Positions 1 through 5,481 of a stretch of DNA of 5,481 nt are shown piece after piece. The notes under the pieces were generated by a model. It was not told the DNA's origin. It worked only from the letters and a program-made list of their open reading frames with translations, and searched no databases. The stretch is taken from assembly GCA_903952885.1 (NCBI GenBank), contig CAJBHE010000054.1, forward strand, positions 1 through 5,481, read 5' to 3'. Position numbers and translations under genes: made by a program. The number at the start of each line of letters is the position of its first letter. The stretch's first letter is position 1. The DNA is from an uncultured Burkholderiales bacterium (lineage in GTDB: Bacteria > Pseudomonadota > Gammaproteobacteria > Burkholderiales > Burkholderiaceae_C).

Positions 1-551
1 CAAAAGCGCAAGCGGGTGAGGGCGTTGACGATCACGCGCAAGCGATCTGCACCCTGTAGGTCATCACGCCACACATTGGGCATGCCACCATACATCTGCG
101 GCATGAAATGCACCCAGTCATCGCTGCGCAGTGCGGCTTCTACCTCACCCGCCAGCATTAGGGTTTGCTGTGCGGTCCATTGCGGCAGCACGCCTGCGTG
201 CACCATCAGCACTTGGCCCACTTGCATGGCCATCTGTTGGTGGCGCAGCCAGTTCAGCAGATCGGCTCTGTCGGGTGCGTTCAAGATGTCTTGGGTGGTG
301 TCTTGCTTGTTGGGTTGGCGCACACCTTGCGATACAGCCAGCAAGTGCAAATCGTGGTTGCCCAGCAGGCATTGCACGCTGCTGCCATAGCCCATCAAGC
401 GGCGCAGTACGCCTGCGTTGTCAGGGCCGCGGTTGACCAGGTCACCCAGCAAATACAGGGTGTCGCGGCTGGGGGAGAACGCGATGTGCGTCAACAAACG
501 CCCTAAGGCTTCGTCGCAGCCTTGCACGTCGCCAATCAAGTAAAGTGCCAT
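1..551 (-). CDS. apaH: ApaH, symmetrical bis(5'-nucleosyl)-tetraphosphatase (partial, C-terminus beyond the left edge)
   Basis: This cytoplasmic enzyme hydrolyses Ap4A symmetrically to two ADP and also acts on related Np4N alarmones and caps. The first 183 codons are visible; E. coli ApaH is about 280 residues, so roughly a third is missing beyond the window edge, with no sign of disruption. The protein begins MALYLIGDVQGC. It carries the PPP-family metallophosphoesterase motifs in order: GDVQG (residues 7-11), GDLVNRGP (36-43), GNHDLHLLA (64-72) and HAG (118-120). The visible end (ALTRLRF, 177-183) aligns with the ALTRMRF-like block of the family. Expected metal ligands D8, D37, N66 and H118 are present; the His of the usual GDxHG motif is Gln at residue 10, which I recall as common in beta- and gammaproteobacterial ApaH. 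The ATG start gives the canonical family N-terminus, but no Shine-Dalgarno is visible before it. It is divergent from the CNNM-CBS gene. Confidence 0.95.
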   Translation of the reverse strand, partial: MALYLIGDVQGCDEALGRLLTHIAFSPSRDTLYLLGDLVNRGPDNAGVLRRLMGYGSSVQCLLGNHDLHLLAVSQGVRQPNKQDTTQDILNAPDRADLLNWLRHQQMAMQVGQVLMVHAGVLPQWTAQQTLMLAGEVEAALRSDDWVHFMPQMYGGMPNVWRDDLQGADRLRVIVNALTRLRF

Positions 552-552
552 G

Positions 553-558
553 CAGGAG
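553..558 (+). promoter_or_regulatory. Ribosome binding site deciding the start of the CNNM-CBS gene
   Basis: CAGGAG sits 6 bases before the ATG at 565, which is ideal spacing. The earlier in-frame ATG at 550 would have this site inside its own coding region and has no purine-rich site of its own. The start at 565 is therefore preferred. Confidence 0.75.
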
Positions 559-564
559 ATTGTG

Positions 565-1866
565 ATGGATGTTTTACTGATTGTTTTCTTAACCCTGCTC
601 AATGGCGTGTTTGCCATGTCTGAGATGGCGCTGTCGTCAAGCCGCAAAGCGCGTTTGGCGGCATTGGCTGAGGCAGGCGACAGCGGCGCTCACGCGGCGC
701 TGCGTTTGATGGAGCAGCCGACCCAGTTTTTGTCGACCGTGCAAATTGGCATCACCTCCATTGGCGTGCTCAACGGTATCGTGGGTGAGGCTGCGTTCAG
801 TGAAGATTTGTCTTATTGGCTCTTGGTGCAAGGCGTGCCAGATAGTTTGGCCGCAGGTTTGGCTACTGCTGTGGTGGTGACCATCATCACTTTTAGCACC
901 ATTTTGTTTGGCGAGCTGGTACCCAAGCGCATTGGGCAGTTGTTTCCAGAATCGGTGGCCCGCGTGGCCGCGCCGGCCATGTTGGCTTTGGCTACGTTGG
1001 CCAAGCCGTTTGTGCATTTGTTGTCGGCCAGCACCAGCGGCATGTTGAGGTTGCTGCGCGTGGATGTGCACGGCGCACGCACGGTGACGGAGGAAGAAAT
1101 CTCAGCCAGCTTGGTCGAAGGTGTGGACGCTGGGCTGATTGAGTTGCACGAACACCAAATGGTGCAAAACGTGTTCAACCTTGACGAGCGTCCGCTCACC
1201 TCCATCATGGTGCACCGATCGGACATCGAGTGGCTGGACGCCAAATTGCCTGTGCCTCAAGCCTTGGCACAAGTCGGCGCGAGTGGCGCGCACTCGTGGT
1301 ACCCCGTGTGCCGTGGCGACCTTGACAACGTGGTGGGCGCGGTGAGTGTGTCTCAGCTTTTGCGCTTTCCCCCCGGCACCGATATGACGGTGGAAGCCTT
1401 GGCAAAGCCTGTGGCTTTTGTACCCGAGACCTTGAGCGGCATGGACCTGCTCGAGCAATTCCGTAAACCCGCCGAACGCGCCACCGCGCATGGCCGCATG
1501 GTTTTGGTGGTGGACGAATATGGCGTGGTGCATGGCTTGCTCACGCCGCGTGATTTGCTCGAGGCCATCACGGGTGAGCTGTTACAAGCCACACCCACAG
1601 ACGAAGCGTGGGCCACACAGCGCGAAGACGGCAGTTGGTTGATTGACGGCATGATGCCTGTGACCGAATTTAAAGCCCGCCTGAGCATCAAAGAACTTCC
1701 AGACGAAGACCGCGGCATTTACAACACGGTGGCCGGCTTGGTCATGGCCATTTCTGGCGATCTGCCCGCCGTGGCCGATGTGGTGACGTTTGGGGAATGG
1801 CGTTTTGAGGTGGTCGATCTGGATGGCCGACGCATCGACAAGTTGCTGGTCTGCCGTGTCGCTTAA
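565..1866 (+). CDS. CNNM/DUF21-CBS-CorC_HlyC family inner membrane protein (YtfL/PaeA-like)
   Basis: This is a 433-residue integral inner-membrane protein. Domains in order: a CNNM (DUF21) membrane domain at about 1-165, with hydrophobic segments near 2-20, 55-78, 98-116 and 131-157 and the family signature GELVPK at 116-121; a linker with TEEEI (174-178); a CBS pair at about 204-325, with the second CBS clear at RMVLVVDEYG (301-310); and a C-terminal CorC_HlyC domain at about 344-433 ending in RIDKLLVCRVA. From memory, the IGITSIGVLNGIVGEAAFS region and the C-terminal domain resemble E. coli YtfL (PaeA), which has been linked to cadaverine/putrescine export; other relatives act in Mg2+/Co2+ handling. 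Polyamine export or divalent-cation transport are both plausible here, and the substrate cannot be read from sequence. Databases often call this family 'hemolysin', but nothing supports a toxin role. The start at 565 is chosen by the upstream CAGGAG; a start at 550 would add 5 residues. It is convergent with the methyltransferase gene. Confidence 0.9.
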   Translation: MDVLLIVFLTLLNGVFAMSEMALSSSRKARLAALAEAGDSGAHAALRLMEQPTQFLSTVQIGITSIGVLNGIVGEAAFSEDLSYWLLVQGVPDSLAAGLATAVVVTIITFSTILFGELVPKRIGQLFPESVARVAAPAMLALATLAKPFVHLLSASTSGMLRLLRVDVHGARTVTEEEISASLVEGVDAGLIELHEHQMVQNVFNLDERPLTSIMVHRSDIEWLDAKLPVPQALAQVGASGAHSWYPVCRGDLDNVVGAVSVSQLLRFPPGTDMTVEALAKPVAFVPETLSGMDLLEQFRKPAERATAHGRMVLVVDEYGVVHGLLTPRDLLEAITGELLQATPTDEAWATQREDGSWLIDGMMPVTEFKARLSIKELPDEDRGIYNTVAGLVMAISGDLPAVADVVTFGEWRFEVVDLDGRRIDKLLVCRVA

Positions 1867-1904
1867 AAACTTAGATTAACCGCGGCGGCTGTCGCGGCGG
1901 TTAA
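1865..1904 (-). terminator. Candidate weak terminator at the convergent gene ends
   Basis: The perfect 8-base arms TTAACCGC (1876-1883) and GCGGTTAA (1897-1904) flank a 13-base loop. An alternative pairing, CCGCG (1880-1884) with CGCGG (1893-1897), also exists. Read on the minus strand, the stem is followed after 6 bases by TTTTT (1869-1865), as expected for an intrinsic terminator of the methyltransferase transcript. The stem overlaps the last codons of that gene, and there is no T-run on the plus strand. The separation from the T-run and the large loop make it a weak candidate. Confidence 0.35.
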
Positions 1905-2628
1905 ACGGTACTTGGTACATCCAGACCGGACGGCCATCACGGCACGTGAGGATGGCGCTGGGTGTCAGCGCTTGCGCTTCAAACTCTAGACTGATGAGCC
2001 ACGCGCCACGGCGCAATTCGGCTTCGGCTTTTTCCACAGCACGGGGCATGCTCTCGGGGCGTTGGAACATGTAAACCATATCAAAGCTGCGCCAGTCCAC
2101 CAGCCAAATATCGCCTTGACGAATCTTGGCAAACGAACAGCGCATGGCACTGAGCACACGTAGTGGCCAGCTCATCTCGACCCCGTGAAGTTCGGCACGT
2201 GGAAACGCATCGCGCAAAGCCAACAGTCCATCACCTAGGCCGCTGCCGGCATCCAAAATTCGAGCACCTGCAGGCAGGGTGATGTGTTGGTGCATTTCGC
2301 GCAGCGCGCGTTTGGGCGTGGGAAACAGGGGCGCGTCGCGCCACGCTTTGCGCGGGTAAACCAACACGATGAGCCCCAGCAAAAGCAACCAACCGATCGG
2401 CGGCACGCTGAGGGTGCTGGACGAAGCCAGCATCGACAGCGGAAAACCCAACACGATCAAGGCCTTGCGCATGGGGGTGTTGACCAGCGTGCTTAAGAAA
2501 CCGCCCAAAAACGTGCACCCGATGAAGGCAATCGTCTCACTCACCCCAAGCGTTTGCACACCCTTGAAGATGAGCCAAGAGGTACCCCAAACTAGTAGGG
2601 CGGGGATGGGCCAAGTCATGAATTTCAT
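1876..2628 (-). CDS. Membrane-anchored class I SAM-dependent methyltransferase, substrate unknown
   Basis: This is a 250-residue protein in two parts. The N-terminal 92 residues are strongly hydrophobic, with probable membrane segments at about 6-22, 31-50, 55-70 and 78-91, ending in the positive YPRKAWR. The remainder is a Rossmann-type methyltransferase domain: motif I ILDAGSGLGDG at 124-134, the acidic residue after strand 2 at E151 (HGVEMSW), QGDIW at 171-175 and FDMVYMF at 182-188. A short domain of this kind lacks an obvious substrate-recognition module, and I do not recognise a named family. The catalytic part presumably faces the cytoplasm, where SAM is, so a lipid, quinone or membrane-protein substrate is possible but unproven. 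An in-frame TGA four codons upstream confines the start to M1 or M4; neither has a clear Shine-Dalgarno. It lies 49 bases downstream of purT on the same strand, probably co-transcribed, and stops 9 bases from the convergent CNNM gene. Confidence 0.82.
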   Translation of the reverse strand: MKFMTWPIPALLVWGTSWLIFKGVQTLGVSETIAFIGCTFLGGFLSTLVNTPMRKALIVLGFPLSMLASSSTLSVPPIGWLLLLGLIVLVYPRKAWRDAPLFPTPKRALREMHQHITLPAGARILDAGSGLGDGLLALRDAFPRAELHGVEMSWPLRVLSAMRCSFAKIRQGDIWLVDWRSFDMVYMFQRPESMPRAVEKAEAELRRGAWLISLEFEAQALTPSAILTCRDGRPVWMYQVPFNRRDSRRG

Positions 2629-2645
2629 GAAGAAGAATCATAGAG

Positions 2646-2668
2646 CCAACATCGCGATGCCGTGTTGG
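2646..2668. repeat. Inverted repeat in the purT-methyltransferase gap
   Basis: CCAACA (2646-2651) pairs with TGTTGG (2663-2668) around an 11-base loop. Overlapping it is a perfect 10-base palindrome, CATCGCGATG (2650-2659). In the minus-strand transcript this hairpin lies between the purT stop and the methyltransferase start. There is no T-run after it, so a full terminator is unlikely. It could moderate read-through or protect an mRNA end, or be chance. Confidence 0.4.
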
Positions 2669-2677
2669 ACAAAAGGG

Positions 2678-3817
2678 TCAGTGTGAGACTACTGCGATCT
2701 TCTTGGCTGCAGCACGCGCACGCGCCAAGGCGTTAGGGCCTTTGGCCAAAGCCAAAGCCATGCGTCGGTAAGGTCGCGTGGTGGGCTTACCAAAAATGCG
2801 CACATCCGTTCCGGGCTCGCTCATGGCTTCGGCCACGCCCGTGTAAGTGGGCGACACACCGTCTTGTATGGCCAACACCACTGCGCTCGCACCTTCGACG
2901 GTGTCGATGTTGGGAATGGGCAAGCCCAGAATGGCGCGCGCATGCAAATCAAACTCGCTCAGGTTTTGGCTGATGAGGGTGACCATGCCCGTGTCGTGCG
3001 GGCGAGGGCTGAGCTCGCTGAAGATGACTTCGTCTTTCGTCACAAAGAACTCCACGCCAAACAAGCCCGCACCGCCGAGGTCGGATGTGACCTTTTCAGC
3101 CATTTGCTCAGCCGCCTTCAAATACTCCGGCTTCATGGCTTGTGGCTGCCAGCTGTATTGGTAGTCGCCGCGCTCTTGCACGTGGCCGATAGGTTGGCAA
3201 AACACGGTGCTGCCATTGCGTTGACGCACGGTGAGCAAGGTGATTTCAATCTCAAAGTGGATGAACTCTTCGACGATGACGCGTTGGCGGTCGCCGCGCA
3301 TGCCTTCGCAGGCGTAATCCCAGCTGGTTTGAATGTCAGCTTCGGTCTTGGCCACGCTTTGGCCTTTGCCAGATGAGCTCATCACCGGTTTGATGACGAC
3401 TGGAAAACCAATTGCCTTGGCTTGGCTCAACAACTCATCTGCCGATTCGGCATAGCTGAACTTGGCGGTGCGCACGCCCAGGCCCACAGCCACATCACGG
3501 ATGCGGTCGCGGTTCATGGTCAGGTTGGCAGCGCGAGCGCTGGGGATGACTTCAAAGCCTTCTTTCTCTACCTCCAGCAACACCTCGGTGCGTATGGCTT
3601 CGATCTCGGGCACGATCAGGTCGGGCTGATGCTGGGTAATGACGGCGCGCAGAGCGGCTTCGTCCAACATGCTGAACACGCTGCTTTCATCGGCCACTTG
3701 CATGGCAGGTGCGCCTGCATAGCTGTCGCAAGCCACCACATAGCAGCCCAAGCGCTTGGCACTGATGACGAATTCTTTGCCGAGCTCGCCCGAGCCCAAA
3801 AGGAGGATTTTTTTCAT
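2678..3817 (-). CDS. purT: PurT, formate-dependent phosphoribosylglycinamide formyltransferase (GAR transformylase 2)
   Basis: This cytoplasmic ATP-grasp enzyme uses ATP and formate to convert GAR to formyl-GAR, the third step of purine synthesis, as a folate-independent alternative to PurN. It has 379 residues. The N-terminal preATP-grasp domain begins with GSGELGKE (8-15). The ATP-grasp core follows with K143, SSSGKGQ (147-153), EEFI (183-186), GLFGVE (251-256) and SELSPRPHDTG (267-277), and the C-terminal domain has IFGKP (341-345) and R351-R352. By recalled alignment to E. coli PurT, the GAR and ATP/Mg contacts E11, E71, R103, K143, E256, E268, D275, K344 and R351/R352 are all conserved, so it should be active. 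It lacks the roughly 11-residue N-terminal extension of the E. coli protein. No in-frame ATG, GTG or TTG precedes the start before a stop; a weak AGGG lies about 8 bases upstream. It is divergent from the LivK-type gene. Confidence 0.97.
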   Translation of the reverse strand: MKKILLLGSGELGKEFVISAKRLGCYVVACDSYAGAPAMQVADESSVFSMLDEAALRAVITQHQPDLIVPEIEAIRTEVLLEVEKEGFEVIPSARAANLTMNRDRIRDVAVGLGVRTAKFSYAESADELLSQAKAIGFPVVIKPVMSSSGKGQSVAKTEADIQTSWDYACEGMRGDRQRVIVEEFIHFEIEITLLTVRQRNGSTVFCQPIGHVQERGDYQYSWQPQAMKPEYLKAAEQMAEKVTSDLGGAGLFGVEFFVTKDEVIFSELSPRPHDTGMVTLISQNLSEFDLHARAILGLPIPNIDTVEGASAVVLAIQDGVSPTYTGVAEAMSEPGTDVRIFGKPTTRPYRRMALALAKGPNALARARAAAKKIAVVSH

Positions 3818-3931
3818 AGCAAGGCCCTGAACTATTGGATGAACGGTATTTTCCAGACGCTAGGAAGCCTTCCGTATACAAAACCTTGGCAATGAGTGGC
3901 TGGTTCAGCTTTCTCAGCCCGCCGTAGGTTT

Positions 3932-3937
3932 TAAAAT
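3932..3937 (+). promoter_or_regulatory. Possible -10 element for the LivK-LivH operon
   Basis: TAAAAT resembles the sigma-70 -10 consensus and lies in the AT-rich stretch about 20 bases before the ribosome site. Only poor -35 matches are found at allowed spacing (for example TTCTCA at 3911-3916, 15 bases away). If real, the leader would be about 20 bases long. Confidence 0.3.
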
Positions 3938-3950
3938 CAAATACTAATTA

Positions 3951-3956
3951 AAGGAG
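3951..3956 (+). promoter_or_regulatory. Strong ribosome binding site of the LivK-type gene
   Basis: AAGGAG lies 8 bases before the ATG at 3965. It is the best Shine-Dalgarno in the window and fits a binding protein made in large excess over its permease. Confidence 0.85.
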
Positions 3957-3964
3957 ACACCTTC

Positions 3965-5149
3965 ATGCACGTTTTTCGCCGTTCTTTGATTACCCTGAGT
4001 TTGGGTGTGGCTTGCGCATCTGGATTTGCCCAAAACGACGCGACTGTGAAGGTCGGTTTGCTTAGCACTTTGTCAGGCCCCGGCGCGGGTTTGGGCGTGG
4101 ACATCCGTGACGGCTTTCAGCTCGCGGTCAAGCTCTCGGGAGGCAAGTTTTCTGGACGTGCTGTGGACGTCATCGTGGCCGACGACCAAGCCAGCCCCGA
4201 TGTGGGCCGCCAAACCGCAGACCGTTTGGTCAAGCGCGACAAGGTCGACTTCATGACGGGCATCGTGTTCTCCAACGTCATGCTGGCCGTGGGCGCACCC
4301 ACGTTCCAGTCGAAAACTTTCTATATCAGCGCCAACGCAGGCCCTTCCCAATACGCGGGCGAGCAGTGCAACCCTTACTTCTTTAGCGCGTCCTATCAAA
4401 ACGACAACATGCACGAAGCCGTAGGCAAAGTGGTGACCGACAAAGGCTTTAAGAAGGTGGCTTTGATTGCACCCAACTACCCCGCAGGCAAAGACGCGAT
4501 TGCTGGCTTCAAGCGTTTCTTCAAAGGCGAAGTGGCATCCGAGACCTACACCGCCTTGAACCAACTCGACTACGGCACTGAGCTCTCTAAATTGCGCGCC
4601 ACCAAACCAGACGCTGTGTACATCTTCTTGCCCGGCGGCATGGGCATCAACTTCATCAAGCAGTTTGTGGGTGCAGGTTTATCCAAAGACATCACCTTGT
4701 TTGGCCCCGGCTTCTCAGGTGATGAAGACGTGATCAAAGCGGTGGGTGACCCCATGCTCGGAATGTTCAACACCTCGCAATGGGGTCACGACATGGACAA
4801 CGCGGCTAACAAAAAGTTTGTGGCCGAGTTCGAAAAATCCTATGGCCGCTTGCCCACGTTGTACGCAGCCCAAGGCTTTGATGCCGCACGTTTGATCGAA
4901 GCCGCCGTGCGTGACAGCAAAGGCAACTTGGAAGACAAAGCTGCTGTGCGCAAAGCACTCGAGGCCGCCAAGTTTGATTCGGTGCGTGGTGCATTCAAGT
5001 TCAATAGCAACCACTTTCCTATTCAAGACTACTACTTGCGCGTCATTACCAAAGACGCCAAAGGCCGCGTGACCAACCGCACTTTGAGCCCTGTGTTCAA
5101 AAACCATGCGGACGCTTACGTAGCCAGCTGCAAGATGCCTAGTCTGTAA
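3965..5149 (+). CDS. LivK-type periplasmic substrate-binding protein of an ABC importer
   Basis: This is a 394-residue secreted protein that captures a solute in the periplasm and delivers it to the LivH/LivM permease. The signal peptide is clear: MHVFRR, a hydrophobic stretch LITLSLGVACASGFA, and probable cleavage near A22. The cysteine at 17 lacks a proper lipobox, so a soluble protein is expected rather than a lipoprotein. The mature part is a type I periplasmic-binding fold: VKVGLLSTLSGPGAGLG (28-44) opens lobe 1, D73-D74 follow strand 2 (IVADDQASP), the FYISANAGPSQYAGEQCNPY region (119-138) leads to the hinge, and IAPNYPAGKD (168-177) opens lobe 2. C135 and C389 are the only mature cysteines and could form a disulfide. 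Motifs such as SNVMLAVGAP and NYPAGKD remind me of the subgroup linked to aromatic-acid uptake (Nba-like) rather than strict leucine/isoleucine/valine binders, but this is from memory. It is followed after 2 bases by the permease gene. Confidence 0.93.
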   Translation: MHVFRRSLITLSLGVACASGFAQNDATVKVGLLSTLSGPGAGLGVDIRDGFQLAVKLSGGKFSGRAVDVIVADDQASPDVGRQTADRLVKRDKVDFMTGIVFSNVMLAVGAPTFQSKTFYISANAGPSQYAGEQCNPYFFSASYQNDNMHEAVGKVVTDKGFKKVALIAPNYPAGKDAIAGFKRFFKGEVASETYTALNQLDYGTELSKLRATKPDAVYIFLPGGMGINFIKQFVGAGLSKDITLFGPGFSGDEDVIKAVGDPMLGMFNTSQWGHDMDNAANKKFVAEFEKSYGRLPTLYAAQGFDAARLIEAAVRDSKGNLEDKAAVRKALEAAKFDSVRGAFKFNSNHFPIQDYYLRVITKDAKGRVTNRTLSPVFKNHADAYVASCKMPSL

Positions 5150-5151
5150 AC

Positions 5152-5481
5152 ATGGATGGGATTTTGCTGTTTGAGCAATCGCTCAACGGCTTGCAGTTTG
5201 GGTTGATGTTGTTTTTGCTGGCCGCGGGCTTGACGCTCGTGTTTGGCATCATGGACATGATCAACCTCGCGCATGGCTCGCTCTACATGGTCGGCGCTTA
5301 CCTGATTGCCACAGTGGCTGCGGCCACCGATTCTTTTTGGCTGGGGCTGGGCGTGGGTGTGGCGGGCGCTGCGCAGTTTGGCGTGTTGCTAGAAGTGTCT
5401 ATCTTGCGCCGCCTGTATGAACGTGACCACCTCTCGCAAGTGCTGGGAACGTTTGCCATTCTCTTGATGTGCAACGAAACC
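5152..5481 (+). CDS. LivH-type ABC transporter inner-membrane permease (partial, C-terminus beyond the right edge)
   Basis: This is the first 110 codons of a branched-chain amino acid type permease, normally about 290 residues, that forms half of the membrane channel with a LivM partner. The family signature is clear: an N-terminal helix with NGLQFGLMLFLLAAGLTLVFG (12-32), then GIMDMINLAHGSLYMVGAYL (32-51) containing the conserved N-x-A-H-G, and later RRLYERDHLSQVLGTFAILL (86-105), typical of LivH. The reading frame is open to the window end. The start lies 2 bases after the binding-protein stop. No Shine-Dalgarno is visible, so translation is probably coupled to termination of the upstream gene. 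The next genes should be livM, livG and livF homologues, but they are outside the window. Confidence 0.93.
   Translation, partial: MDGILLFEQSLNGLQFGLMLFLLAAGLTLVFGIMDMINLAHGSLYMVGAYLIATVAAATDSFWLGLGVGVAGAAQFGVLLEVSILRRLYERDHLSQVLGTFAILLMCNET
5171..5186 (+). repeat. Small hairpin in the first codons of the LivH-type gene
   Basis: TTGAGC (5171-5176) and GCTCAA (5181-5186) form a perfect 6-base stem around the 4-base loop AATC. The stem begins 19 bases after the first base of the start codon, within codons 7-12. A hairpin here could slow permease translation or mark an mRNA 3' end that favours the binding protein. There is no T-run, so it is not a terminator. It may be chance. Confidence 0.4.

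Larger units (their letters stand above)
3818..3964. promoter_or_regulatory. Divergent intergenic region between purT and the LivK-type gene
   Basis: These 147 bases must carry the promoters of both flanking transcripts. The region is more AT-rich than its surroundings near 3930-3950. It holds an 11-base palindrome, GGAAGCCTTCC (3863-3873), directly followed by the 6-base palindrome GTATAC (3874-3879); both could be regulator contacts. I see no riboswitch fold and no convincing sigma-70 promoter on the purT side. Confidence 0.5.

Noticed and set aside
16..506. Plus-strand open frames of 101-124 codons at the left end
   Set aside because: They are antisense to apaH, whose minus-strand translation carries all expected motifs; they show no recognisable protein and no ribosome sites.
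637..1718. Several antisense open frames of 120-145 codons within the CNNM-CBS gene
   Set aside because: Composition is His/Gln/Arg-rich shadow coding opposite a clearly conserved gene, with no ribosome sites or recognisable domains.
565..1866. Interpretation of the CNNM-CBS gene as a hemolysin/toxin
   Set aside because: The label comes from an old family name; the domain layout is that of a membrane transporter-like protein with CBS regulation.
2864..3895. Plus-strand frames of 157-170 codons opposite purT
   Set aside because: purT on the other strand is complete with all catalytic residues; the antisense frames resemble no protein I know and are explained by codon bias.
3818..3964. Purine riboswitch or PurR operator before purT
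   Set aside because: No conserved aptamer-like sequence or fold and no match to the known PurR box; the gap is short and shared with a divergent gene.
4001..4020. Lipoprotein signal at C17 of the LivK-type protein
   Set aside because: The residues before the cysteine (GVA) lack the required aliphatic residue at -3; a standard signal peptidase I site at A22 fits better.
4073..5107. Minus-strand frames of 130-163 codons opposite the LivK-type gene
   Set aside because: These are shadows of a well-supported secreted binding protein.
1..5481. Mobile element, defence system, CRISPR array or horizontally acquired island
   Set aside because: No transposase, integrase, terminal repeats, direct repeat arrays or obvious compositional break; all genes look like vertically inherited core or metabolic genes.

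Overview
The window looks like an ordinary chromosomal segment of a moderately GC-rich betaproteobacterium. It is most likely from Burkholderiales, perhaps Comamonadaceae (Limnohabitans- or Rhodoferax-like). That placement is an inference from protein style and gene content; no rRNA or other decisive marker is present. I see no mobile elements, CRISPR array, tRNA or rRNA, and coding density is very high. No stretch over 300 bases lacks a gene.

Layout from left to right: (1) apaH, minus strand, runs off the left edge; its first 183 codons are visible. (2) A YtfL/CorC-type CNNM-CBS membrane protein on the plus strand. Its start codon lies only 13 bases from the apaH start, so the two divergent genes have no real promoter gap. 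(3) A membrane-anchored class I SAM-dependent methyltransferase on the minus strand, convergent with the CNNM gene (9 bases between stops). (4) purT, formate-dependent GAR transformylase, minus strand, directly upstream of the methyltransferase and probably co-transcribed with it. (5) A divergent regulatory gap of 147 bases. (6) On the plus strand, a LivK-type periplasmic binding protein followed after 2 bases by a LivH-type permease that runs off the right edge. These are the first two genes of a branched-chain amino acid/aromatic-acid type ABC uptake operon.

The genes fall into three functional blocks: nucleotide housekeeping (ApaH hydrolyses diadenosine tetraphosphate; PurT makes a purine intermediate), membrane/ion or polyamine homeostasis (the CNNM-CBS protein), and solute uptake (LivK-LivH). 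The methyltransferase is the only protein whose job cannot be guessed from family or context. I found no convincing undescribed system. The items worth a second look are the membrane-anchored methyltransferase, the nearly overlapping divergent starts of apaH and the CNNM gene, and three small inverted-repeat elements at gene boundaries.
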